This document shows positions 31,013 to 38,945 of a DNA stretch of 45,419 nt, piece by piece (the stretch's first letter is position 1; every line of letters begins with the position of its first letter). Source of the DNA: JAGUXG01 sp043798435 (GTDB lineage Bacteria; UBA9089; UBA9088; JAGUXG01); the NCBI GenBank assembly GCA_043798435.1, contig JAZDOR010000128.1:1-45419 (forward strand), written 5' to 3'. The notes beneath the pieces are model-generated. The model did no database searches. It had not been told where the DNA came from and saw nothing but the letters and a program-made list of their open reading frames with translations. Both the position numbers and the translations under genes were made by a program.

Positions 31013-32209
31013 TTCTTTGTTTTTAACATAATCAAGAATGGTTTGAGCCTTTACCTTGCCTATCCCTTTTACTTCAGTAAGCCCTTCAATTCCTTTCCTG
31101 GCAACATCCCCGAAGTTCCGTATCCTTATCTTCTTAAGCTCTTTTATCAATACATCAGAAACCCCGGGTATGGAAGCTACATCTTTCTCTTCCCAGTACT
31201 GCTCTTCAGTTCGGACATCTAATTTGAAGCCTGTAAGTTTTGCGGCAAGCCTCACATTTTGACCATCGCGACCTATAGCCAGAGAAAGCTGGTCCTTATC
31301 TACAATAACTGTTGAACTTTTTTTCTCCTCATCCACAATCAACCTTTTTGTCTTAGCTGGAGAAAGGCTTAATGAGATAAACTCCTCATAATTATCTGAG
31401 AAAGGAATAACATCAATCTTCTCGCCTCCCAACTCATTCATCACAGAGCGAATCCTGCTTCCCCTCACCCCAACACAGGTTCCAACTGGGTCAAGCTCTT
31501 TCTTGGTTGATAAAATAGCTATCTTGGTTCTCATCCCCGGCTCTCTGGCTATTCTTTCAATCTTGATAAGCCCTTCTGCAATCTCTGGCACCTCCATTTC
31601 AAACAGCTTTCTTAGTAATTGAGGGTGTGTTCTTGATAGTATTACCCGTGTAGTGCGACCTACATCTTTTACATTCGCTATGTATGCCTTTATTCGGTCT
31701 CCAATTCTATACCTTTCCCTCTTTATCTGTTCTTCTTCTGGCAAAATAGCTTCAGTCTTTCCAAGGTCTACAAATATGGCATCTTCTTCTATCTTGCGAA
31801 CAAGTCCTGTGGCAATGTCTCCTTCCCTTTCCTTAAACTCCTTAAATATAACATTCCTCTCAGCCTCTCGTATTCTCTGAGTAACAACCTGCTTTACAGC
31901 CTGAGCTATTATACGAGAAAAATCTAAAGTAGGTTGTGAAATCTCAACTACATCTCCTATTTCAGCATCTTTTTTAATATCTCTTGCATCTTTTAGGAGT
32001 ATCTCCTTTGTTGAATCCTCCACCTTAGCCACAACATTCTTCAGGATAAAGACCATCAGATCACCCTTATCAGGGTCAAAAGATACCTTAACTTCAGCAC
32101 CTTCGTATCTCTTTTTGCAGACAGAGAGTAAAGACTCTTCTATCATTTCAAGAAGAATAGTCCTTGATATCCCCTTACTCTTTTCAATTTGAGCCAAAGA
32201 TTCTATCAA
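30995..32209 (-). CDS. nusA: Transcription termination/antitermination protein NusA
   Basis: 404 residues. The N-terminal RNA polymerase-binding domain (IEKSKGISRTILLEMIEESL) is followed by the S1 domain (about 132-200, GLVRKIEEDAIFVDLG), two KH domains (about 205-340, DPVGTCVGVRGSRI and SLAIGRDGQNVRLAAKLTG) and a helix-hairpin-helix end (SIPGVSDVLIKEL, LTEVKGIGKVKAQTI). The start is TTG at 32209; no ATG is in frame upstream, and no ribosome site is seen. It is not in the usual rimP-nusA-infB cluster. A family C hairpin lies 24 bp upstream. Confidence 0.96.
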   Translation of the reverse strand: MIESLAQIEKSKGISRTILLEMIEESLLSVCKKRYEGAEVKVSFDPDKGDLMVFILKNVVAKVEDSTKEILLKDARDIKKDAEIGDVVEISQPTLDFSRIIAQAVKQVVTQRIREAERNVIFKEFKEREGDIATGLVRKIEEDAIFVDLGKTEAILPEEEQIKRERYRIGDRIKAYIANVKDVGRTTRVILSRTHPQLLRKLFEMEVPEIAEGLIKIERIAREPGMRTKIAILSTKKELDPVGTCVGVRGSRIRSVMNELGGEKIDVIPFSDNYEEFISLSLSPAKTKRLIVDEEKKSSTVIVDKDQLSLAIGRDGQNVRLAAKLTGFKLDVRTEEQYWEEKDVASIPGVSDVLIKELKKIRIRNFGDVARKGIEGLTEVKGIGKVKAQTILDYVKNKENKDEK

Positions 32210-32232
32210 TAAATTTTTCTTATTATAACCCC

Positions 32233-32288
32233 CTTTATATTTCTTGCTACTGCAAGAAATATCTTGAATTATAAAATTCTATATAACA
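32233..32288. repeat. Family C hairpin repeat upstream of nusA
   Basis: TATATTTCTTGC-TACT-GCAAGAAATAT is a perfect hairpin, followed by CTTGAATTATAAAATTCTATATA. On the minus strand TATAAT lies in this tail at about -10 spacing from the hairpin, so the repeat may carry the nusA promoter. Confidence 0.65.
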
Positions 32289-32337
32289 AAAAGCAAACAA
32301 TTTTTTATAGCCAATGACTTACAGGTTTTTTCGTAAC

Positions 32338-32500
32338 TATACCGAGAATAAATCAGGTTTACAAAAAGATGGTAAAAAAGACCATGGACTTCAGACCATA
32401 GACACGAGACTCAGACTTTTTAATTAATATATCTTTTTAGTCTATAGTCTGATGTCTAAGTCTCGTGTCTATTTCGTTAGTCTGATGTCTACATAGAAAA
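32338..32500. mobile_element. Family A element, left terminus and AGTCTATAGTC palindrome
   Basis: It starts TATACCGAGAATAAATCAGG then TTTACAAAAAG. The palindrome (CATAGACACGAGACTCAGAC and inverse) follows. No right terminus is recognised, so the element is truncated. The stretch from here to 32650 holds no gene. Confidence 0.6.
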
Positions 32501-32657
32501 CGAAAATATATAAAAATTAGCCTTTTTACGAAAGAGTCAAAGAGTCATTTTTAAACATTTTGGTTTATAAACAACAATTTAACCCAAAGGATGCAAAATA
32601 TGGGTAGTTACATAAATTTGCAAAAGTTCAGTAATTACCTTTTCTGTGGGATTTTTA

Positions 32658-32685
32658 TTGACACAGATGAGAGCTTGAATATATC
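32658..32685 (+). promoter_or_regulatory. Sigma70-type promoter for feoA
   Basis: TTGACA (32658-32663), 16 bp, TATATC (32680-32685). Transcription would start near 32692, leaving a very short leader before the ATGs at 32697, 32706 and 32718. Confidence 0.5.
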
Positions 32686-32705
32686 TTTTGTAAGTAATGA
32701 GAAGG

Positions 32706-32975
32706 ATGCTGGCTGAAATGAAAGTGGGCGAAATAGGAGTGATTTCCGAAATTCAAGGTGGAGAAAACTACACCAAAAGGCTTTCAACATTGGGAATCGT
32801 TGTTGGGGCAAATATTAAGAAGCTATCCCAACAAGCCCTTCGTGGACCTGTAGTTGTAGAGGTGGGCAGGTCAAAAATTGCCATTGGCTTTAGTCTGGCA
32901 AAAAAGATAGTGATGGAGGTAGAATTAGCTTTTGGAGACACGGAGAACTTTGGAGAAATAAAATATAAGAGATAA
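32706..32975 (+). CDS. feoA: FeoA domain protein
   Basis: 89 residues from the ATG at 32706 (MLAEMKVGEIGVISEIQGG), chosen by the usual length of the family; ATGs at 32697 and 32718 are alternatives. The SH3-like FeoA fold is seen as TKRLSTLGIVVGANI, VVVEVGRSKIAIGFSLAKKIVME. FeoA assists the FeoB ferrous-iron transporter or regulates it. No feoB is in the window; transposase remains lie directly downstream, so the operon may have been broken. It has its own promoter. Confidence 0.88.
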   Translation: MLAEMKVGEIGVISEIQGGENYTKRLSTLGIVVGANIKKLSQQALRGPVVVEVGRSKIAIGFSLAKKIVMEVELAFGDTENFGEIKYKR

Positions 32976-32984
32976 CTACGAAAG

Positions 32985-33665
32985 TCTTAATTGAGATTGT
33001 TTCCATACAGAGGTATGTGTTTGGCAGTAATAAACTTGGTTCTACTGGCTTTCTCTGTGGATACATATCCAACTTTCCACAAGGTAGCAGGATAGTAATC
33101 CTATAATTCTTAAAGTTTCTAAATCCCCTTGCTGCTGATTCATCTGTTGAATTTTGCTGTTTATCCCCTCGGCTACAGCATTTGTTATTCTATGTTTAAG
33201 ATAGGTTAAAATATTATCAAGATGTCTTTTTATCATTATTTGCTATAGGTTTGAGTCGGGAATGTGTTGCCCACCAGTACCACTTCTTGAAGAAGTTCCT
33301 TGCAGCCTTTTCATATGTATATTTCCATAATCGCAGAAATATTTTCTTTATTGTCCATGCACGACCTACTTTTAGCTCTTTATTCTTTAGCTCCCCAAAT
33401 GCCTTTTTCTGCTCTTCTGTCCAGTTGCAAGGGTTGGTTAGCCATAGATACCTTGTGCCTTTAAGGATGTCTACTCCTTCTTTTCTTAAGCTTCTATTTT
33501 CTTCCTTATCTTACCTTGTCTATAGTTATTGCCACTTTTTCCTTAGTCATTTGAACTGGAAATCTAAGTAGTGGTTGTTCAACCAGGAAATTCTGGGGTC
33601 AATTCCTTTGTCTTTGAGCTTCTCTTCTGCCCAATACTGCCGATTTAAGAAATACAACCCAAACC
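32985..33665 (-). pseudogene. ISL3-family transposase remnant
   Basis: Translating the minus strand in pieces gives ISL3 DDE transposase blocks: ILKGTRYLWLTNP, LKNKELKVGRAWTIKKIF, KAARNFFKKWYWWATHSRL, then HLDNILTYLKHRITNAVAEG and INSKIQQ. At least two frameshifts (near 33225 and 33130) and several in-frame stops separate them. The N-terminal half, including the zinc-finger, is missing beyond 33665, where a family A element begins. No intact terminal repeats are recognised. Confidence 0.82.
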
Positions 33666-33677
33666 TAAAGCCAAAGC

Positions 33678-33919
33678 TATACCGAGAATAAATCAGGTTT
33701 CCAAAAAAGGTGGTTGAAAAAGACTATAGACTCAAGAGCATTAGACTCAAGACTATTTTATTACAAAGACTCAAGAACATTAGACGCAAGACTAAGACCT
33801 TTTAATTGATATATCTTAGTCTATAGTCTGATGTCTAAGTCTCGTGTCTATTTTGTTAGTCTGAGTCTGTAGTCTTAGGCTACTTAAATTTTTGCTAAAT
33901 CATGTTTTCATTGGACATA
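33678..33919. mobile_element. Family A palindromic element joining ISL3 remnant and tyrA
   Basis: Termini TATACCGAGAATAAATCAGG (33678) and, inverted, TATGTCCAATGAAAACATG (33919). The interior is a palindrome of AGACTCAAGAGCATTAG and AGTCTATAGTCTGATGTC words. The right terminus encodes the last residues (CPMKT) and TGA stop of TyrA. It shares about 110 bp with 18778-18895. Confidence 0.75.
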
Positions 33920-34724
33920 TCAAACCCTTTGCATCTTTTTGTATCTCTTGAAATTTCTCCAAAATATCACCCCTCTCAATTGCTTCCTGCCACTCAGAGA
34001 TTATATCCTTCATCTTAGATAACCCCGACAAAATATTGCTTTTGTTGGTCAAGCATATTTCATTCCAGAGAGAAGGAGGGGATAAGCTCAACCTGGCCAT
34101 ATCAGTAAATCCAGTAGAAACAAGGGCTTCTGCACCTCCTCTCTTTACCAAATCCACCAGAGAAAAAGAGAGGATATGCGGAATATGAGAGGATAGGCTG
34201 ACTATCCTGTCGTGTTCTTCTGCATCCATCTCTATCACTTTTGCCCCAATCTTTTCCCAGAGATGGCAAACCTTCTCTTTTGCAGATGTGTCTGTATCCT
34301 TGGTTGGCGTGACCACAACTAAGGAGTTAGAAAAGAGTGAGGCAGAGGCTGATTCTGAACCTTGTCTGTGTGAACCAGCCATTGGGTGACTGCCAATAAA
34401 TTTAGGAAGGATGGGGGATAGTTCACTCACTATTCTCTCTTTTGTTGAGCCGGCATCAGTGACTATGCTCTCTTTGGCAAAATGAGAGAGTTTCTTTCCA
34501 ATCTCTATGATGGCTAAAGGCGGTGTGGCAAGAAATATGAGGTCTGCATACTCTGCCCTGTTCAGGTCATCTGTTGCTTCGTCTATACAGCCAAGTTCTT
34601 CGGCTTTTTTGAGGTTCTCCCTGCTCCTTCCAATCCCAATAACCTTGTTTGCCAATCCCTTTGCTTTTATCGCCAGACCAATAGAACCACCAATCAAACC
34701 GACACCTACTATAGCTATTTTCAT
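33900..34724 (-). CDS. tyrA: Prephenate dehydrogenase
   Basis: 274 residues. It oxidatively decarboxylates prephenate to 4-hydroxyphenylpyruvate for tyrosine. The NAD-binding GVGLIGGSIGLAIK is at 7-20, VTDAGSTKE near 90, and FIGSHPMAGSHRQG (about 110) provides the catalytic His and substrate contacts; AEEHDRIVSLSSHIPHILS follows. There is no ACT or chorismate-mutase domain. The start overlaps the aroF stop as ATGA, giving a two-gene aromatic operon. The last codons are supplied by a family A element. Confidence 0.94.
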   Translation of the reverse strand: MKIAIVGVGLIGGSIGLAIKAKGLANKVIGIGRSRENLKKAEELGCIDEATDDLNRAEYADLIFLATPPLAIIEIGKKLSHFAKESIVTDAGSTKERIVSELSPILPKFIGSHPMAGSHRQGSESASASLFSNSLVVVTPTKDTDTSAKEKVCHLWEKIGAKVIEMDAEEHDRIVSLSSHIPHILSFSLVDLVKRGGAEALVSTGFTDMARLSLSPPSLWNEICLTNKSNILSGLSKMKDIISEWQEAIERGDILEKFQEIQKDAKGLICPMKT

Positions 34725-35737
34725 TGAAGGGTTCTGCCTACAGCCAGGGCAACCTTTTTAGCCATTATAACCAGCTCTCTAAACTGCACAGGTGTAAGGG
34801 ACTGTTCGCCGTCAGAAAATGCTTCCTCTGGATTTGTATGCACCTCAATCATCAAGCCATCAGAGCCCGCAGCAATTGCCGCCAGAGTCAAGGGTGCGAC
34901 TAACTTCACTTTTCCAGCAGCATGAGATGGGTCAGCTATCACTGGCAGGTGGGTGAGGCTTTTTAAGGCAGGAATAGCCGCAATATCAAGTGTATTTCTG
35001 GAATGGTCAACGAATGTCCGTATTCCCCTTTCACATAAAATTACATCCGAGTTTCCACCTGCGAGAATATACTCTGCCGACATAAGAAACTCTGTTACTG
35101 TGGCAGACATTCCCCGCTTCAAAAGGACAGGCTTTCTTACCTTTCCAACCTCTTTTAGAAGAGAGAAGTTCTGCATATTCCTTGCCCCTATTTGAATCAC
35201 ATCAGCATATTTAAGGAGGATATCAATATCCTTTATATCCATAAGCTCTGTGACAATAGGAAGCCCGGTTATCTCCTTTGCCTCAACAAGCATCTTCAAG
35301 CCCTCCTCTTCTAACCCTTGAAAGGCATAAGGAGAGGTTCTTGGCTTAAATGCTCCACCCCGCAGGAGTGTAGCACCCCCTTTCTTTACCTCACAAGCAA
35401 TATTTATAATTTGCTCCCTATTCTCCACTGAGCAGGGCCCGGCAATGATGACTAATTCTCTACCTCCAATCTTTACCCCATCTACATTGATGATACTATC
35501 CTCTTTCTTAAACTCTCTGCTGGCTAACTTGAATGGTTTTAAGACTGAAATAACCCTCTCTACCCCAGGGAATGTCTCCAATTGTTCTTGAGACACGATT
35601 CTCTCATCACCAATAATATTGATGACGGTTCTCTCTACGCCCTTTGAGACAAAGGGATTGAGTTGTTTACTCTTCAACTTTTCAACAATATGTTTGATGT
35701 TCTCCTCTGTGGCCGATGGTTCAAGAATAATAATCAT
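34721..35737 (-). CDS. aroF: 3-deoxy-7-phosphoheptulonate synthase (type I beta, with N-terminal ferredoxin-like domain)
   Basis: 338 residues. It condenses PEP with erythrose-4-phosphate, the first step of the shikimate pathway. Residues 1-70 are a ferredoxin-like regulatory domain as in the Thermotoga type (MIIILEPSATEENIKHIV). The barrel has VIIAGPCSVENREQI, GGAFKPRTSPYAFQG, QIGARNMQNF, VLLKRGMSATVTEFL, VIADPSHAAGK and LMIEVHTNPEEAFSDGEQSL. The N-terminal domain suggests feedback control by tyrosine. It is first in an operon with tyrA. A family C element lies upstream. Confidence 0.95.
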   Translation of the reverse strand: MIIILEPSATEENIKHIVEKLKSKQLNPFVSKGVERTVINIIGDERIVSQEQLETFPGVERVISVLKPFKLASREFKKEDSIINVDGVKIGGRELVIIAGPCSVENREQIINIACEVKKGGATLLRGGAFKPRTSPYAFQGLEEEGLKMLVEAKEITGLPIVTELMDIKDIDILLKYADVIQIGARNMQNFSLLKEVGKVRKPVLLKRGMSATVTEFLMSAEYILAGGNSDVILCERGIRTFVDHSRNTLDIAAIPALKSLTHLPVIADPSHAAGKVKLVAPLTLAAIAAGSDGLMIEVHTNPEEAFSDGEQSLTPVQFRELVIMAKKVALAVGRTLQ

Positions 35738-35791
35738 AATGCTAAAATTATAGGTGGGGCAAGTTAGTTTAGCAAGGATTTTTTGTATTGC

Positions 35792-35899
35792 CTTATATTT
35801 CCGCTACTCGTAAGAAATATCTCGATTATATAGGAATTTCCTTTTTGTTCTGGCTCTGCCAGAACCTTATATTTCTTGCTACTGCAAGAAATATCTTGA
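35792..35899. repeat. Family C hairpin repeat upstream of aroF
   Basis: It includes two ATATTTC-type hairpins (35805-35823 and 35869-35895, the latter TATTTCTTGC-TACT-GCAAGAAATA), GGTTCTGGCAGAGCCAGAA and, on the minus strand, TCCTATATAATCG, which could serve as a -10 box for aroF. Confidence 0.65.
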
Positions 35900-35940
35900 C
35901 AGCCTATTTCTTTGGTTACTAAACTTATATAAGTTAATTT

Positions 35941-36024
35941 GCCGAGGTGGCGGAATTGGCAGACGCATCGGACTTAAAATCCGCTGAGGTTTTCCTCGTG
36001 TCGGTTCGACTCCGACCCCCGGCA
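35941..36024 (+). tRNA. tRNA-Leu (TAA)
   Basis: Class II cloverleaf: acceptor GCCGAGG/CCCCGGC with one A5-C68 mismatch, anticodon loop CTTAAAA giving TAA, a long variable arm GAGG-TTTT-CCTC and T-arm GTCGG/CCGAC. Discriminator A. CCA is not encoded. Confidence 0.92.
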
Positions 36025-36094
36025 GTAAAATAGTGCATAGTTAATAGTTATTACCTTATACTAAACACTATACACTAAAAACTATACACTTGTA

Positions 36095-36166
36095 TGCGGG
36101 GTGGAGCAGTGGTAGCTCGCAAGGCTCATAACCTTGAGGTCACAGGTTCAAATCCTGTCCCCGCAC
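36095..36166 (+). tRNA. tRNA-fMet (CAT), initiator type
   Basis: TGCGGGG acceptor with CCCCGCA, D-arm GAGC/GCTC with the initiator-type A11-U24 pair, anticodon loop CTCATAA, T-arm ACAGG/CCTGT. The anticodon stem is CAAGG/CCTTG, so only two of the usual three G-C pairs are present, and position 1 is T, which could pair with A72. Position 73 reads C. Confidence 0.85.
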
Positions 36167-36195
36167 CCTTTTTTTGTAACATTAAGAGAAAAACC

Positions 36196-36340
36196 GTAAT
36201 CGCTGCGGTAGTGTAATAAAAGGGGATATGGAGATTAAGGAGATAAGGGGATAAAATTTTGAATTAAAAATGAATTATCTCCATATCTTTTCTTATCTCC
36301 TTATCCCCTCACACTTTTGATGTATAGCCTGAACGGTTAC
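36196..36340. mobile_element. Family B palindromic MITE with 8-bp target duplication
   Basis: Inverse orientation of the copy at 11998. Termini GTAATCGCTGCGGTAGTG and, inverted, GTAACCGTTCAGGCTAT. Perfect 8-bp direct repeats GAAAAACC flank it at 36188-36195 and 36341-36348. It has no coding capacity. Confidence 0.85.
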
Positions 36341-36438
36341 GAAAAACCTCAATAAGAAGTCCTCCTTCTCTCCAACAATAAATCGTATTACAAGAAAAGG
36401 TTGCTATGGCTATTATTCTATGGTAAAATAGCTAAGTT

Positions 36439-37038
36439 ATGGAAGAGAAGGTAAACACAAAGGCAGACTTGATAAGGCTATTTTTCCTGTATTCTGCCAT
36501 CTCTATCCCTGTGGTGAATAGCAAGAAGGAGATTGCCGGCTTCCTCTCAAAGCAGGATATAATCGCCTCCTCTGGGATGATGGAGGATTTGAATATGGGG
36601 ATACAAAGGGTGATTGAGCACCACTTAAATACTGTTGACCGAGAGAATATTAACTCACTCAACCTTCTTCTCCAAAACTTCAGCCGAACAAAGAAAATTC
36701 CAGTCATAGACCAAAAGGGCAAGATAATTGACACCTGGCAGAGGGGACAGCTTATATCTGCCTGGGAGGGAGAAGAGGAGACAAAATACCCTGATTTATT
36801 TGATAAACTCTTGGTTGGTGTGGTCGTGACTGATGCCTCTGGAAAGATAGCCTATCTCAACCCCGCGGCTGCCTCTATGGCGACTGAAAAAGGAAAAAAG
36901 AAGGGAAGGAATCTCTCTGAGGTCTTCCTTGTAAATTTAGAGTCAGAGCCTGTCTTAAATAAGAGAGTAAGCGGTCTAATATTTGATGCCGCACCTATGG
37001 TGGATGGTGTCATATACATTATCAGAAAGGCTGAATGA
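36439..37038 (+). CDS. CBS-like plus PAS domain protein without output domain
   Basis: 199 residues. The first 115 residues resemble a CBS-type pair (IPVVNSKKEIAGFLSKQDII and KIPVIDQKGKIIDTWQRGQL). About 120-195 is a PAS core (DKLLVGVVVTDASGKIAYLN, PAAASMATEKGKKKGRNLSE) that stops after the last strand (VDGVIYIIRKAE). This is the N-terminal part of many sigma-54 activators and kinases, so the gene may be truncated or act as a stand-alone sensor. No ribosome site is visible. It is followed by 142 bp of AT-rich DNA with no feature. Confidence 0.65.
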   Translation: MEEKVNTKADLIRLFFLYSAISIPVVNSKKEIAGFLSKQDIIASSGMMEDLNMGIQRVIEHHLNTVDRENINSLNLLLQNFSRTKKIPVIDQKGKIIDTWQRGQLISAWEGEEETKYPDLFDKLLVGVVVTDASGKIAYLNPAAASMATEKGKKKGRNLSEVFLVNLESEPVLNKRVSGLIFDAAPMVDGVIYIIRKAE

Positions 37039-37180
37039 AGAATATGTGTTTATTTGTTTATAAAGGAAAGAGAACACGAATTATACGAATGTTCGAATAT
37101 CACGAATAACTATATCAAAACTGAAAACTATGCTTGCCAAACAAACAATAAATACTTAAACTGAAGGTTATAAGGTTATT

Positions 37181-38914
37181 ATGATAACAAAGCTATTTAT
37201 TCACAATTTCAAACGGCTCAGGGATGCGGAAATCCCTTTGGGTAAAACAGTTGTGTTTATCGGTCCCAATAATTCTGGAAAAACTACGGCGTTACAGGCG
37301 CTAACACTCTGGGATGTAGGCATACGCGCGTGGAATGCCAAACGCAAGGGAAAGTCCTCACCTGCAAAACGGCCCGGAGTTACCATTAACCGCCGGGATC
37401 TGATCTCAACATCAGTGCCTGTGGCTAATTTGTTATGGTATGGGTTAGACACCCGACGTAGCGTAAAACTTGGCATGCAAAACATCCGCATTGACATTTC
37501 TGTTTCTGGAGTGACTAAAGGCAAAGAGTGGAATTGTGGTTTAGAATTTGATTTTACTAACGACGAATCGTTTGTCTGTCGTCCCTTGCGCTTGCCAGAA
37601 TTCAAGGATGTTCCTGTAACGAAAGCGGAGTTCTCCGAGATTCCAGTCGAAGCGTCAAACATCCGATTCGCCTTTTTACCCCCTATGTCAGGGTTGACAG
37701 ATAGGGAGTTTGTCAAGGAACCTGGTGAGATCGGAGTGCTTATCGGTCAGGGGCAAACAGCCCAGGTTCTACGGAATCTCTGTCACCTAATCTATAAGAA
37801 TAAGGATTCAGCACACTGGGTTAATCTGGTGAAGCACATCCATAGCTTATTTGGTGTGGAGCTTTTGGAACCACAATATATCGCCGAGCGCAGCGAAATC
37901 ACTATGGCTTACAAGGATGAGCAAGAAAAGAAGCTTGACCTTTCTTCATCAGGCCGAGGACTGCAACAGACATTGCTCTTGCTCGCCCACCTTTATGCCA
38001 ATCCTGGGGCAGTGCTACTCTTAGACGAGCCGGATGCCCACCTGGAGATTCTGCGCCAGCGACAAATTTACAACCTCCTGATTCAAGTTGCCAAGCAGCA
38101 AGGCTCACAGATTATCGCAGCCAGTCATTCGGAGGTTGTCCTCAACGAAGCTGCTGATAGGGATGTGGTCATTGCCTTTGTTGGCAAACCTCATCGTATT
38201 GATGATCGTGGTTCTCAAGTTTTGAAGGCACTGCAGGAGATTGGCTTTGACCAGTACTATCAGGCGGAACAAACTGGTTGGGTGCTCTATCTGGAAAACT
38301 CCACAGACCTGGCCATTCTTCAGGCATTTGCTAAATCTCTTGGTCACGATGCACAGCCATACCTTGAGCGTCCCTTTGTGAAGTATATTGAAACCAATCT
38401 GCCCCAAAAAGCCCGCGACCATTTTTTCGGTTTACAGGAAGCCAAGAATGATCTTATAGGCATCGCTATTTTTGACCACCTTGACAAGGAGCTTCAGTCT
38501 GACAGAGGACTTACCGAGACAATGTGGCGGCGTAAGGAAATAGAAAACTATTTTTGTATGGAAGATGTGCTATTCGCCTATGCCAGATACGATTTGCCAG
38601 ATGATTTGTTCGGAAATGTCGAGAGCCAACATAGAGAAGAGACAATGCGTAATGCCATTACTGAAGTGACGAAGGCGATGAAGACTCTCGACAAGCCTGA
38701 TCCCTGGTCTTCGGAAGTCAAGGCAACAGATGAGTTTCTTGACCCGCTTTTTAAGAATTACTTCCATAAACTCGGACTGCCGTTGCAACTACGAAAATCC
38801 GATTATCACATCCTTGCCGGTTTGGTGCCGAAGGAAAAATTAGACACGGAGATCACGGAGAAACTTGACACCATCGTGGCTATAGCTGAGAAAGCAAAGC
38901 CGAGGACGGAGTAA
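37181..38914 (+). CDS. OLD-like AAA ATPase with TOPRIM-like C-terminus
   Basis: 577 residues. Residues about 1-340 form an ABC/SMC-type ATPase: FIGPNNSGKTTALQAL (Walker A), DLSSSGRGLQQTLLLLA (signature), AVLLLDEPDAHLE (Walker B), AASHSEVV (H-loop). The remainder has LYLENSTDLAILQAFA and IAIFDHLDKE, which match the E and D-x-D positions of a TOPRIM nuclease as in OLD-family proteins. Such proteins occur in phage defence (OLD, Gabija GajA, PARIS). No partner gene is adjacent. The codon use is visibly richer in G and C (CGCGCGTGG, GCCCGCGAC) than that of neighbours, suggesting transfer. The function is unproved. Confidence 0.78.
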   Translation: MITKLFIHNFKRLRDAEIPLGKTVVFIGPNNSGKTTALQALTLWDVGIRAWNAKRKGKSSPAKRPGVTINRRDLISTSVPVANLLWYGLDTRRSVKLGMQNIRIDISVSGVTKGKEWNCGLEFDFTNDESFVCRPLRLPEFKDVPVTKAEFSEIPVEASNIRFAFLPPMSGLTDREFVKEPGEIGVLIGQGQTAQVLRNLCHLIYKNKDSAHWVNLVKHIHSLFGVELLEPQYIAERSEITMAYKDEQEKKLDLSSSGRGLQQTLLLLAHLYANPGAVLLLDEPDAHLEILRQRQIYNLLIQVAKQQGSQIIAASHSEVVLNEAADRDVVIAFVGKPHRIDDRGSQVLKALQEIGFDQYYQAEQTGWVLYLENSTDLAILQAFAKSLGHDAQPYLERPFVKYIETNLPQKARDHFFGLQEAKNDLIGIAIFDHLDKELQSDRGLTETMWRRKEIENYFCMEDVLFAYARYDLPDDLFGNVESQHREETMRNAITEVTKAMKTLDKPDPWSSEVKATDEFLDPLFKNYFHKLGLPLQLRKSDYHILAGLVPKEKLDTEITEKLDTIVAIAEKAKPRTE

Positions 38915-38945
38915 TCATATGGTTTCGTTTAGCAATTAACTTACA

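Noticed and set aside
33251..33571. Plus-strand 106-codon frame
   Set aside because: It is antisense to clear ISL3 transposase fragments and has no coding features of its own.
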